Both the position numbers and the translations under genes were made by a program. Below, piece after piece: positions 18,298-28,027 of a stretch of DNA of 64,000 nt. The stretch is from NCBI GenBank assembly GCA_013213785.1, contig JABSPZ010000016.1, positions 1 to 64,000 of the forward strand, given 5' to 3'. The stretch's first letter is position 1, and every line of letters starts with the position of its first letter. Source of the stretch: Henriciella sp. GTDB lineage: Bacteria; Pseudomonadota; Alphaproteobacteria; Caulobacterales; Hyphomonadaceae. Below the pieces are notes generated by a model that saw only the letters and a program-made list of their open reading frames with translations, was not told where the DNA came from and made no database searches.

Positions 18298-18303
18298 GCG
18301 CGC

Positions 18304-18996
18304 TCACCCCGCCCAATCTCGTCGATCCATCCCCATCAAATCTCGGCTCGTCATCGTCTTTTCAAGATCAATCTCGGATTGCAGCCATTGAGCAATGAAG
18401 TGCAGACTCTCTTCTTTGCCATAAATCACACGCTTCAACGCGGTATTTATCGGCGTTGCAGCGCCTTGTGGCCCGACAAGCACAAACGTGTCGAGGCCAG
18501 GGTCATGCCCATAATGCTCGGCGAACACGGGGTTGGCAGCTAGGAATGTATCGAAACGCTCCCAGTTCCAACTCAGATCGGAATTGGCGCGAATAACCTG
18601 TCCCAAATAGAGCCCGGCAAACATCACTGAATTGTCACCGCGGCCATCAAGAACGAGCGTTTCCCCGACACCACCAACATCAGATTGAAGGCGATTGATC
18701 GTATGGATATCGGCCAGCCATCGGTCTATGATCAGGAGGCTATCCATCGAGTAGTCGAGCTTTGATCGATCCAGTCGATTGGGCAGCAAGATAAGTTGGT
18801 CCGCCTCCGGACTCATAAAGGTCTCGAGTGCATCGGCGATGTTCGCAACTTTAACGGCTTCCGCTTCTTGATAGCTTTCAACCAATACAGTGCGCTCAGC
18901 TGGCGGCGCGGACGTGCAGCCCGCCATCACAATGAACGGTAGCAGCCCGCAAAAACGGCACAGGTTCGTTAATTTTCGTGTCTCAGGCGAAGTCAT
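18304..18996 (-). CDS. Putative lipoprotein of unknown function
   Basis: Likely start at 18996 (MTSPETRKLTNLCRFCGLLPFIVMAGCTS) gives a signal peptide plus lipobox. The track start at 19242 would overlap the divergent gene. Confidence 0.65.
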   Translation of the reverse strand: MTSPETRKLTNLCRFCGLLPFIVMAGCTSAPPAERTVLVESYQEAEAVKVANIADALETFMSPEADQLILLPNRLDRSKLDYSMDSLLIIDRWLADIHTINRLQSDVGGVGETLVLDGRGDNSVMFAGLYLGQVIRANSDLSWNWERFDTFLAANPVFAEHYGHDPGLDTFVLVGPQGAATPINTALKRVIYGKEESLHFIAQWLQSEIDLEKTMTSRDLMGMDRRDWAG

Positions 18997-19075
18997 GCCC
19001 CGGTTAGGAGCAAAACGCGTGCCGGTATGCCAAATTACAACCAGGATTAGACTTTTCTGTTTAGCGTGATTAGAG

Positions 19076-20056
19076 ATGCCGCGCATGACGTCGGCGACAC
19101 ACATACACGCGGAGCCAGAATGGCGACGGGGTGAAATTGATGCACGCGGCTTACAGCGCGTGCGCCTTGGCGACACCTCAATTGAACTTGAAATTATGAT
19201 CCACGGGGGTGAACTGTCCGAGCTTACGCCCCTGCTTATCATAAACTCAATTGATTATCCGATGCCGCCCTCAGCCATCTTTTGCGAAAGAATGCAGGCG
19301 GTAGGCTACCAAGTCATTTTCGTGCGTCGCCCGGGCTTCGGACACACGCGCCCTTTGCCATCGGCACTAATGGGTAAGCAAGAAATAGAACGTCACGCCC
19401 CAACCGCTACAGAAGCAGCATTGATCAAGCTTTTGATCGATAGCATGGGCCTGAAAGGCGTTCGACTGCTGGGGCTTGGAACCACCAACTCGATCTGTTT
19501 GCGCTTAAAACAATTGAGCGATGCGATCGACCTCGTCGTGTTCTCAAATCCTCTTTTTAATCCTGCGATCTGGGATGTTATTCGCCCCGCATGGTTGAAG
19601 CGCATGATCCGCCAAACTGTGTTGTCGAGGAGCGGCCTGAAAATAGCTGTACGCGGGCTACGCGCCGTCTTGCGCCGAGATCCACTCTGGTTCTACCGAC
19701 AATTCGCGCAAAAGAGTGCTGGAGATATCGCTTACATCAAAGCCAATGAGAGCGATTTTCTGACCGCAGGAATGTTCCTACAAAAGCTTCAGCCTGACCT
19801 GTACTTTTATGAGCTTCGGTCTGCCCTGATTGATGACACGGAATGGAACCCTGCCCACCTCAAAGACCTAGATGCGGTGATCTTGTCAGGAACTGAAACG
19901 ACCGAAAAGTGGAAAGCCTCAATTGTCAAAGAAGCCGACCGCTTGGGCTTACCGATCGTGTTCGCGAATGCGGGAGACCTATTCGTCCCGTATGCGTCGC
20001 CAGACAGCCTGATCGAAATCCTGGAACAGCATTCAACTAAGGTCGCTGCACTTTAA
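19076..20056 (+). CDS. Alpha/beta-hydrolase-like protein, catalytic residues apparently absent
   Basis: 326 aa ORF with alpha/beta-hydrolase-like layout (VIFVRRPGFGHTRPLP; GVRLLGLGTTNS at the nucleophile elbow; GLPIVFANAGDLFVPY...LIEIL at the C-terminus). Confidence 0.6.
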   Translation: MPRMTSATHIHAEPEWRRGEIDARGLQRVRLGDTSIELEIMIHGGELSELTPLLIINSIDYPMPPSAIFCERMQAVGYQVIFVRRPGFGHTRPLPSALMGKQEIERHAPTATEAALIKLLIDSMGLKGVRLLGLGTTNSICLRLKQLSDAIDLVVFSNPLFNPAIWDVIRPAWLKRMIRQTVLSRSGLKIAVRGLRAVLRRDPLWFYRQFAQKSAGDIAYIKANESDFLTAGMFLQKLQPDLYFYELRSALIDDTEWNPAHLKDLDAVILSGTETTEKWKASIVKEADRLGLPIVFANAGDLFVPYASPDSLIEILEQHSTKVAAL

Positions 20057-20061
20057 AGCGA

Positions 20062-21591
20062 CTAGCCGACACTGCCTTCAAGACTAACTTTCAAGAGGCT
20101 TTGCGCCTCAACCGCGAACTCCATTGGAAGTTCTTGCAGAACCTCACGGACGAACCCGTTCACAAGCAGCGCCACCGCTTCTTCTTCGCCAATGCCGCGT
20201 TGGCGAACATAGAAAAGCTGATCGTCTGAAAGCTTCGTAGTTGTTGCCTCGTGCTCGAGCTGGGCATCGGCACGTCGGTTCTCAACATATGGCACGGTGT
20301 GCGCTCCGCATCGGTCGCCGATCAACAAGCTATCACATTGCGTGAAATTGCGCGCTTGGTCGGCCTTTTTGTTCACCGAGACGAGGCCGCGGTAAGTGTT
20401 GTCTGACTTCCCGGCGCTGATGCCTTTCGAGATGATCCGTGAGCGTGTGCGCTTTCCGAGGTGAATCATCTTCGTGCCGGTGTCCGCCATCTGACGACCA
20501 TTGGTGACAGCAATGGAATAAAACTCGCCGACACTATCGTCGCCGCGCAGAACGCAGCTCGGATATTTCCACGTGACCGCCGACCCGGTCTCGACCTGGG
20601 TCCAACTGATCTTCGATCGAGCACCGCGACAATCACCGCGCTTGGTCACAAAGTTATAGATGCCGCCTTTGCCATTCTCATCGCCTGGCCACCAGTTCTG
20701 GACGGTCGAGTATTTGATCTCAGCATCTTCGAGAGCGACGAGTTCAACCACGGCCGCGTGCAGCTGATTTTCATCGCGCATCGGTGCCGTGCAGCCTTCC
20801 AGATAGGAAACATAAGCGCCCTTATCTGCGATGATTAGTGTCCGCTCAAACTGGCCTGTATTTTCCGCATTCATCCGGAAGTAGGTGGAGAGCTCCATTG
20901 GGCAGCGCACCCCCGGCGGCACGTAAACAAATGTACCGTCAGAGAAGACCGCGCTGTTGAGGGTTGCAAAATAGTTGTCTGACTGCGGAACGACCGTGCC
21001 AAGATACTTCTTCACCAGTTCAGGATGCTCGTGAACCGCTTCGGAGATCGACATGAAGATCACGCCAGCCTTTTTGAGTTCCTCTCGAAACGTGGTCGCA
21101 ACAGATACGGAGTCAAAAACGGCGTCCACAGCGACTTTCGGGCGATCGCCCTCTGTCCGCGCTTCGATTGCCGTTTTAGCCGCGCCTTCCACGCCGAGCA
21201 GTACTTCGGCTTCGCGAAGCGGGATACCGAGCTTCTCATAGGTCTCTAGGATTTCTTTTGGGACGTCATCGATCGACTCGTACTTCGCGCCAGCTTTCGG
21301 CGCGGCGTAATAATAGATGTCCTGATAATCGACTGGTTCATAGCGTACCATCGCCCAGTCGGGTTCTTCCATCGTGAGCCAGCGCTCGTAGGCTTGCATA
21401 CGCCACTCGAGGAGCCATTCCGGCTCACCCTTTTTGTCGGAGATGAACTTTACGATGTCGGGGTTAAGACCCTTGGGCGCGTACTCGGTCTCAATTTCTG
21501 TCGCAAAACCGGCCGAATAGTTCTCAGATTCCAGCGCTTTCGCAGCCGCAACAGTGCCTTCGTCAATACTGTCTTTGACTTTAACGTCCAC
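20062..21591 (-). CDS. sufB: Fe-S cluster assembly protein SufB
   Basis: [60 protein letters not shown]. Confidence 0.96.
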   Translation of the reverse strand: MDVKVKDSIDEGTVAAAKALESENYSAGFATEIETEYAPKGLNPDIVKFISDKKGEPEWLLEWRMQAYERWLTMEEPDWAMVRYEPVDYQDIYYYAAPKAGAKYESIDDVPKEILETYEKLGIPLREAEVLLGVEGAAKTAIEARTEGDRPKVAVDAVFDSVSVATTFREELKKAGVIFMSISEAVHEHPELVKKYLGTVVPQSDNYFATLNSAVFSDGTFVYVPPGVRCPMELSTYFRMNAENTGQFERTLIIADKGAYVSYLEGCTAPMRDENQLHAAVVELVALEDAEIKYSTVQNWWPGDENGKGGIYNFVTKRGDCRGARSKISWTQVETGSAVTWKYPSCVLRGDDSVGEFYSIAVTNGRQMADTGTKMIHLGKRTRSRIISKGISAGKSDNTYRGLVSVNKKADQARNFTQCDSLLIGDRCGAHTVPYVENRRADAQLEHEATTTKLSDDQLFYVRQRGIGEEEAVALLVNGFVREVLQELPMEFAVEAQSLLKVSLEGSVG

Positions 21592-21721
21592 GCGTTTGTC
21601 CTCGTGTTCTTCGATGCCACGGCTGAAAACCGTGCCGTGCTCCTAGGCATTTGCGGAGTATATGGAGCACTTAACCCATTTTTTCACCCCCAATCGACAC
21701 GAAAAGGTGCGAATGTCGCGG

Positions 21722-22346
21722 TTAGCTATCTGCGGGGCGTATGGTGACTGGAATCATCACCTCATTGCGGCGGAACGGGCCAGGCACATAAGGCGCATCA
21801 TAGCCTGCAAATCGCGGCGCACCGATCGCTTCATAACCTTGCTCAGACAGCCAAGTTTCGAGCGCGACTTGTTTCTGTTCGAACACGCTTTCCCGCCCCA
21901 CTCCGGAGAATTTGACCGTCGCCATCAATTCACCCGGCACTTCACGGATTTTGACGTCCGAGTTGTTTGGAACGGGTAGCGTATCTATCGTCCACTCTTT
22001 CGGCATGACGAAAGCTACAGTCCAAATATCGTCTTGGAGCGTGCGCGTCACCGGGGCGGTCATAGAGATTTTTTTGAGACTTCACGCGCGTCACCGGGGC
22101 TGTCATCTCGATCTTTGAGCGGGCGGTATTGTTGCCGAAAATAAAGTCTGCCAAGGGCCGGAAGCCTGAGTTTCCCGCACGGCGCATGTCGCCGGTAATC
22201 TCGACCTCAGCAACAATGATCGGCTCGTACTGGCGAATCTCGTATTTGCCATCTTTGAGCAGTGTTTGATGCGGCGGTTCTTCAGTCGCACCCGCTGTCA
22301 TGGGCAACACGGACAAAATAGTGACGATGAGCAAAGCGAAACGCAT
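21722..22346 (-). pseudogene. SOUL-family haem-binding protein interrupted by a frameshift at an A7 run
   Basis: N-terminal frame (MRFALLIVTILSVLPMTAGA...KIEMTAPVTRVKSQK) and C-terminal frame (MTAPVTRTLQDDIWTVAFVMPKEWTIDTLP...PFRRNEVMIPV) belong to one SOUL protein. They are out of frame across the A7 at 22069-22075 (T7 on +). Confidence 0.75.
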
Positions 22347-22416
22347 GGCAAGACCTCTTGGTTCATGCCTTTGTTACGCAAGCCCACCGCCGCTGGATTT
22401 GGTGTATTGCAGGGTG

Positions 22417-22800
22417 CTACCCGCGATGCAGCGCGCAGAGCTTGTTGCCATCTGGGTCGCGCAGGTAAGCAAGGTACATGCGCTGTCCGCCGCCTTCACG
22501 CCATCCCGGTGGGTCTTCAATCGGCTTGCCGCCAGCTGCCGCACCAGCCGCATGCCAAGCATCAGCTTGTTCTGGGCTCTCCATCGCCAAGCCAATCGTC
22601 ATACCGTTGCCGTGCGTGCAAGGCTCGCCATCGATGGGCTTGGTAACGAGGAAAATGCCGCCATTGTGTATGTAGACGAGGCGCCCTTTTGGATCGACGA
22701 TCCCTGGTTTGCCACCCAAGGCAACAAAGGTTGCGTCATAAAACGCTTTTGATTTTTCAATGTCGTCTGATCCGACCATCATATGTGAAAACAAACTCAT
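22417..22800 (-). CDS. VOC/glyoxalase family protein
   Basis: MFSHMMVGSDDIEKSKAFYDATF ... YLRDPDGNKLCALHR. Confidence 0.85.
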   Translation of the reverse strand: MSLFSHMMVGSDDIEKSKAFYDATFVALGGKPGIVDPKGRLVYIHNGGIFLVTKPIDGEPCTHGNGMTIGLAMESPEQADAWHAAGAAAGGKPIEDPPGWREGGGQRMYLAYLRDPDGNKLCALHRG

Positions 22801-22817
22801 ACCTCCTATGTGGCCGC

Positions 22818-23564
22818 CTATTCAGCACCCTTGCGACGTAATTTAAAGATCATCTCGCGAGAAAGATCAGGATCAAACGCCCCGCCCTGCCAATCGCCAA
22901 GCACAGTTTCGGCTTTGAGACCGGCCTTGTCTGCAAATTCAATGATCGCGTCCGCTGCTAGAAAGCGCAGCGTACTGTCTGATGTGAGAACACCATCGGG
23001 GAGTTGATAGTCCCAAGCGAAGCTCAAAAATTCGGGCGCGAGAGAGGTGTCGATCATACGCCGGACCGCACGCACGCTGCCGTGCGGCGTTTCCATGTCA
23101 TAAGAGCGTCCCCAAATATAATCCCAATCGAGCGTCGGGTTACGCGACTCGAACGCAACAAGACTACCTGGTTTCAGGTGTCGCGCCATATTGGCCAGTG
23201 TTGCCTCAACCTGCGCATTCGTCAGCAAAACCTGAAACGCGTGTCCCGTCATAACGATCAAGTCGAACGTCTGATCCGTCACAAAGGCCTCTGAGGTGCT
23301 TTCAATCCAATGGACGCGCTCACGCAGGGGAGCGCGTTTTGCGACCGTCAGCATCGCTGGCGCAGGATCGACCGCTACCACGCGGTGCCCCTTCGCCGCA
23401 TAAGCGAGGCTTAATAGTCCAGTGCCACAGCCTAGATCGAGAATATCCTGAGGCGCCTCTCCGGCGGGACTTAGATAATAGTCACGATCATCAGAGCCAG
23501 CATTTCCGAGGTCATAGAGGTCTGCCAATCGCTGATCGGAGAATTGAAGATCAGGCGCAGGCAT
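22818..23564 (-). CDS. Class I SAM-dependent methyltransferase
   Basis: ILDLGCGTGLLSLAYAAKGHRVVAVDPAPAML. Confidence 0.9.
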   Translation of the reverse strand: MPAPDLQFSDQRLADLYDLGNAGSDDRDYYLSPAGEAPQDILDLGCGTGLLSLAYAAKGHRVVAVDPAPAMLTVAKRAPLRERVHWIESTSEAFVTDQTFDLIVMTGHAFQVLLTNAQVEATLANMARHLKPGSLVAFESRNPTLDWDYIWGRSYDMETPHGSVRAVRRMIDTSLAPEFLSFAWDYQLPDGVLTSDSTLRFLAADAIIEFADKAGLKAETVLGDWQGGAFDPDLSREMIFKLRRKGAE

Positions 23565-23570
23565 CCCTGT

Positions 23571-24710
23571 CTAAGCGGTTTTCAAAACCGTGCGACGCGC
23601 AGCTTCAAGCCAAGCCTCCGCCACGTCGTCGAAATCACGAGGCGCTGTGTTCCAACCGAAACTGATCCGCACCGCGCTCTCCGAGAGATCATCATCCACG
23701 CCCATCGCCGACAAAACGAGCGAGCGTTTGACCTTACCACTTGAGCAGGCCGAACCAGATGAAACGGCGACGCCGGCAAGGTCCATCGCCATTACCTGCG
23801 TCTCTGCACGGAAGCCTGCAATCGCGAAATTTGATGTTTGGGCGAGACGCTCGACGCCTGCTCCGAACACGGTGACGCCTGCCTGAGAGATCAATTTCGC
23901 TTCCATCGCATCCCGCGCGACCGATAGAGCTTGGAGTTTCGGCATATCCCGGATCGCGGCTTCAGTGGCGGCGCCGAAGCCAGCAATGCCGCTAAGGTTT
24001 TCTGTGCCTGAGCGCAAAGAGCGCTCTTGCCCGCCCCCAAACAAGACCGGCTTCAGAGACGCGCCCGAACGGACCCATAGCGCACCAACCCCTTGCGGGC
24101 CGCCAACTTTGTGTGCCGATAGCGCGAGATAGTCGACACCGAGCAAGCCGACATTGACCATCAGTTTGCCGAGCCCTTGCACCGCGTCACAATGGGTTAA
24201 GCCGCCCGCCTCTCTCACCAGTGCAGCCGCTTCTGAAAGCGGCTGAACGACGCCAGTCTCATTGTTTGCCATCATCAGCGCGAGCACGGGCGTGCCGTCC
24301 CGGTCTTGATCCCATTTAACCAAACGCTCCCGCAGCCAATCGAGATCCAGCTGACCGTTCGCTGTCACGTAAGCCGTTTCGATTGCGACCCCGGCATAGC
24401 CGGCATTCTTTGCAACGGCCTCATGCTCAATGGCAGATACCAACAGCGTACATTTTCCTTCTAGCTGCGCCGCGACCCCATGCAGAGCTAGCGCATTGGC
24501 CTCCGTGCCACCGCTCGTAAAAATGATATCCTGTGCGCGTGCTCCGATTGCGATACCGACCTGGCTGCGCGCCTGCTCCAAAAGCTTGCGCGCCGCGCGG
24601 CCCGGGCCATGGACGCTGGACGGGTTCGCGCCGACCTCAAGCGCTGCCAACATAGCGGTTTTCGCTTCCGGCCGAACTGGCGCAGTTGCATTGTAATCGG
24701 CGTAAATCAT
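23571..24710 (-). CDS. Cysteine desulfurase, IscS/NifS type
   Basis: MIYADYNATAPVRPEA start at 24710, IIFTSGGTEANALAL, LSAHKVGGPQGVGALW, SSGSACSSGKV. Confidence 0.9.
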   Translation of the reverse strand: MIYADYNATAPVRPEAKTAMLAALEVGANPSSVHGPGRAARKLLEQARSQVGIAIGARAQDIIFTSGGTEANALALHGVAAQLEGKCTLLVSAIEHEAVAKNAGYAGVAIETAYVTANGQLDLDWLRERLVKWDQDRDGTPVLALMMANNETGVVQPLSEAAALVREAGGLTHCDAVQGLGKLMVNVGLLGVDYLALSAHKVGGPQGVGALWVRSGASLKPVLFGGGQERSLRSGTENLSGIAGFGAATEAAIRDMPKLQALSVARDAMEAKLISQAGVTVFGAGVERLAQTSNFAIAGFRAETQVMAMDLAGVAVSSGSACSSGKVKRSLVLSAMGVDDDLSESAVRISFGWNTAPRDFDDVAEAWLEAARRTVLKTA

Positions 24711-24828
24711 ACAGCCGCATATATCACCGGCGACGACAGTCTGCAGAAAAATTTGCATTTGCTGTCAGAGATTCGCTATAGCCGCCGCTCGACCCCAGAT
24801 TTTGCGCTAGAAGCCGAGACCACGCACC

Positions 24829-25584
24829 ATGGCAGAAATGCTTATTCAAGGCCCCCAAGGCCGGATCGAAGCCCGTTACACACCGCCGCCATATGAAGGA
24901 GCGTCTATTGCGCTGATCCTTCATCCGCACCCACGCGCCGGTGGAACAATGCAGGACCCGATCACCATTCGCCTCTATCAAATGTTCGAGGAAAAGGGCT
25001 TTGGCGTTCTTCGCTTCAACACGCGCGGCGTTGGTCGCTCGCAAGGTGTCTATGACCAAGGCGTTGGCGAGCTCGAAGATGCAGCCTTCGTTCTCGACTA
25101 TATGGAAAACCTCACCGAGAGCCCGCGCTACGTTTGGTGCGCAGGTTACTCTTTTGGCGCTTGGATTACGCTGCAGCTTCTGATGCGCCGTCCAGAAATC
25201 GATGGCTTCCTCGCCATCGCGCCGCCAGCCAACCACTATGACCTCAGCTTCCTCGCACCGTGCCCAGCGTCAGGCCTGATCATTTCCGGTGAGAGCGACG
25301 CGATCTCAAAACCTTCAGACGTAGAACGCGCGCTCACGAAAGTGCGCATTCAAAAAGGCGAAGAGATTGAGCGAGCCAGCATCCCAGGCGCCAATCACTT
25401 CTTCCAAGACAAGCATGACGAGCTGATCGATCTTTGCTCTGCCTATGTTGATCGCCGTCTGATCGAAGATGAAGAGAAATTGCGCCGCGAAGCTGAAGCT
25501 GCGGCCGCAAAAGCTGGAAGCCGGAAACCACCTATCCCACGTGCCCTACCGTTAAAGCCGGAAGACAATACGCCGCAAGGCTAA
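24829..25584 (+). CDS. Alpha/beta hydrolase
   Basis: GRIEARYTPP...ALILHPHPRAGGTM, FNTRGVGRSQG, GYSFGAW nucleophile elbow, PGANHFF. Confidence 0.85.
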   Translation: MAEMLIQGPQGRIEARYTPPPYEGASIALILHPHPRAGGTMQDPITIRLYQMFEEKGFGVLRFNTRGVGRSQGVYDQGVGELEDAAFVLDYMENLTESPRYVWCAGYSFGAWITLQLLMRRPEIDGFLAIAPPANHYDLSFLAPCPASGLIISGESDAISKPSDVERALTKVRIQKGEEIERASIPGANHFFQDKHDELIDLCSAYVDRRLIEDEEKLRREAEAAAAKAGSRKPPIPRALPLKPEDNTPQG

Positions 25585-25598
25585 GAGATTTGATCTCT
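25584..25598. terminator. Short hairpin with T-tract spanning the convergent gene ends
   Basis: agagatTTGatctct followed by atttttgg. It overlaps the last base of the + gene and the stop codon of the - gene. Confidence 0.35.
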
Positions 25599-26724
25599 AT
25601 TTTTGGAGGCGTCCACCCGTCAGCGGGTTGGGCGCCCCAGTCGTTTTTGGCCAAGAGATAGGAAGGCCGCGCAACGTTCGCGTAGCCAAAAAGGCAAACG
25701 CCTCTGCCTCTATCGAGTCGCCGCGCCAGCCCACTTGCTCAGCGCTCACCACATCACATGGCACAAACTCATTCAGCATCGACATCAGCGTAAGATTATG
25801 GCGGCCGCCGCCACAGGCAATTAAGCGCTCCGGCATGACCGGCAGCTGGTTGAGGCTTCTTGCGACTGAGTTCGCGGTAAACGCCGTAAGCGTCGCGGCT
25901 CCATCTTCAAGCGACAGTCCTCGCACCATGCTGGCATTGAAGTCATAGCGGTCGAGAGATTTCGGCGCTGGGACATCAAACCAAGGATGATCGAGCAGCT
26001 GCGCCAACAATCCTTCGTGTACCCGACCGCGTGCGGCAAGCGCGCCGCCTGCATCGTGCGTGCCCGCATCGTGGCCTTCGACCCATTCATCAATTGGCCC
26101 ATTCGCGGGCCCTGTATCGAAGCCTAGCATCTCACCATTTGGCAGACTGGCGGTTATGTTCGCCACGCCGCCGAGATTGAGGACAGCCGCTGCTTTGTGC
26201 CCGAGACCAGAAAGTAACGCTTGATGATAGGCTGGCGCGAGCGGCGCGCCTTGGCCGCCCGCGGCAACATCATCGCTGCGAAAGTCATACGCGAGCGGAA
26301 CACCCATTTTCGCTTGAAGGCTTGCCGCGTTCATGAGCTGCAGCGTTGCGCCGCGCTCGTTTGACGTCGCGCGCTTGTGCAGAACGGTCTGGCCGTGGAC
26401 ACCGGCCAACTCAATGTGCAGATCGCCTGACTGTTCTCTGAGCGACGTCCACGCATCCGCGTGCGTTTCTACAATGACTTCTCGCGCGGCATTGAAGGAA
26501 CTCTCAGGCTGCGGTCCCTGCCAATTCCAGTCGAGCGCGGCTTGAGTCGCCGTCTGTAAAACTTGACGTTCGCCAGCCTTATATTTGCGTTCAATCGTGG
26601 GGCCAAATTCAAGAACCTCCACGCCATCCGTACGGATCAGCGCCCCATCCACGGCATCGATCGATGTGCCAGACATAAAGCCCGCGACCCAAATCGGCTC
26701 AAATTTTTCCGCTGAGCTGTTCAA
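25597..26724 (-). CDS. anmK: Anhydro-N-acetylmuramic acid kinase
   Basis: GFMSGTSIDAVDGALI, VHGQTVLH, NLGGVANIT, FDTGPANGPIDEW. Confidence 0.94.
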   Translation of the reverse strand: MNSSAEKFEPIWVAGFMSGTSIDAVDGALIRTDGVEVLEFGPTIERKYKAGERQVLQTATQAALDWNWQGPQPESSFNAAREVIVETHADAWTSLREQSGDLHIELAGVHGQTVLHKRATSNERGATLQLMNAASLQAKMGVPLAYDFRSDDVAAGGQGAPLAPAYHQALLSGLGHKAAAVLNLGGVANITASLPNGEMLGFDTGPANGPIDEWVEGHDAGTHDAGGALAARGRVHEGLLAQLLDHPWFDVPAPKSLDRYDFNASMVRGLSLEDGAATLTAFTANSVARSLNQLPVMPERLIACGGGRHNLTLMSMLNEFVPCDVVSAEQVGWRGDSIEAEAFAFLATRTLRGLPISWPKTTGAPNPLTGGRLQK

Positions 26725-26773
26725 ACCCCTGCCATCCCATGCTAACCGCGCCGCTTCACCAAGGACGAATGTA

Positions 26774-28027
26774 ATGAGCGACTACACATCCAACTTTCTG
26801 CGCACGCTAGAGGAACGCGGCTACATTAAGCAAGCCACCCACACAGCAGAACTCGACGCCTATTGCTCGAGCGGTGTGCCAGTTGCTTATATCGGATTTG
26901 ATGCGACAGCCGACAGTTTGCACGTTGGCTCTCTGGTTGGGATTATGATGCTCCGCCGCCTTCAACAGGCTGGCGGCAAACCCGTCGTATTGATGGGCGG
27001 CGGCACAACCAAAGTTGGAGACCCGACGGATAAAGAGAAGTCGCGGCCGATCCTAACCGAGGATCAAATCGCCTCGAACATTGCTGGAATTAAGAAGGCG
27101 TTTGAGCCGTTCTTATCCTTTGGCGACGGTCCAACCGATGCAATCATGGTCAACAATGACGATTGGTTGAGTAAGATCGGCTATATCGAGTTTCTTCGGG
27201 ATATCGGGAAATACTTCACCATCAATACAATGGTGAAGCAGGACACGGTGGCCCGGCGGTTGACGAATGAGCAACCGTATACGTTCCTCGAGTTCAATTA
27301 CCTCCTGCTCCAGTCATATGACTTCTTGGAATTGTCGCGACGCCATAACTGTTTCTTGCAGATGGGTGGTTCCGATCAGTGGGGCAACATCGTTGGCGGA
27401 ACAGACCTCATCCATAAGGCGGATGGCAATCAAGGATTTGGCTTGACCTGCCCGCTGATCACGACCGCGTCAGGCGGGAAGATGGGTAAGACGGCTGATG
27501 GTGCGGTTTGGTTGAATGCCGAGAAGCGGAGCCCGTATGAGTACTGGCAGTTCTGGCGCAACACCGAAGACGCCGATGTCGGACGGTTCTTGAAGCTTTT
27601 CACCGACATGCCGATGGACGAAATTGCCAAGCTCGAAGCGCTCGAAGGTGCAGAGATCAATCAAGCCAAGATCGCCTTGGCGAATGCGGCGACGACCATG
27701 CTTCATGGTGATCAGGCCGCAAAAGAAGCTGAAGCGGCAGCGAGCAAAGCATTTACCGGCGGCGGCGTTTCTGCAGACCTTCCAACCTTTGAGATCGCGA
27801 AAGCAGACTTCGCAGACGGCCCAACCACCACCGCGCTTTTGCGCGCGGGTGAGCTTGTCTCCTCGAATGGAGAAGCACGCCGTAAGATGAATGAGGGCGC
27901 CGTGCGCGTGAACGGTGCAAAGATCGCAGCTGATCAAGCCCATGCTTGGGGTGAGATCTTGGACGACGTGCAAGCCTTTAAAGTGCAGGTTGGCAAAAAG
28001 CGCATCGCGCTGGTCAAACCCGTCTAA
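26774..28027 (+). CDS. tyrS: Tyrosyl-tRNA synthetase
   Basis: Start ATG at 26774; GFDATADSLHVGSL, QMGGSDQWGNIVGG, GGKMGKT, C-terminal S4 domain. Confidence 0.96.
   Translation: MSDYTSNFLRTLEERGYIKQATHTAELDAYCSSGVPVAYIGFDATADSLHVGSLVGIMMLRRLQQAGGKPVVLMGGGTTKVGDPTDKEKSRPILTEDQIASNIAGIKKAFEPFLSFGDGPTDAIMVNNDDWLSKIGYIEFLRDIGKYFTINTMVKQDTVARRLTNEQPYTFLEFNYLLLQSYDFLELSRRHNCFLQMGGSDQWGNIVGGTDLIHKADGNQGFGLTCPLITTASGGKMGKTADGAVWLNAEKRSPYEYWQFWRNTEDADVGRFLKLFTDMPMDEIAKLEALEGAEINQAKIALANAATTMLHGDQAAKEAEAAASKAFTGGGVSADLPTFEIAKADFADGPTTTALLRAGELVSSNGEARRKMNEGAVRVNGAKIAADQAHAWGEILDDVQAFKVQVGKKRIALVKPV

Noticed and set aside
18997-19242. N-terminal extension of the lipoprotein ORF (track start 19242)
   Set aside because: It would overlap the divergent hydrolase-like gene and bury the signal peptide/lipobox; start at 18996 is better supported.
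22266-22752. Overlapping + strand ORFs over the SOUL and VOC genes
   Set aside because: Antisense to VOC and SOUL coding sequence; no domain or RBS support.
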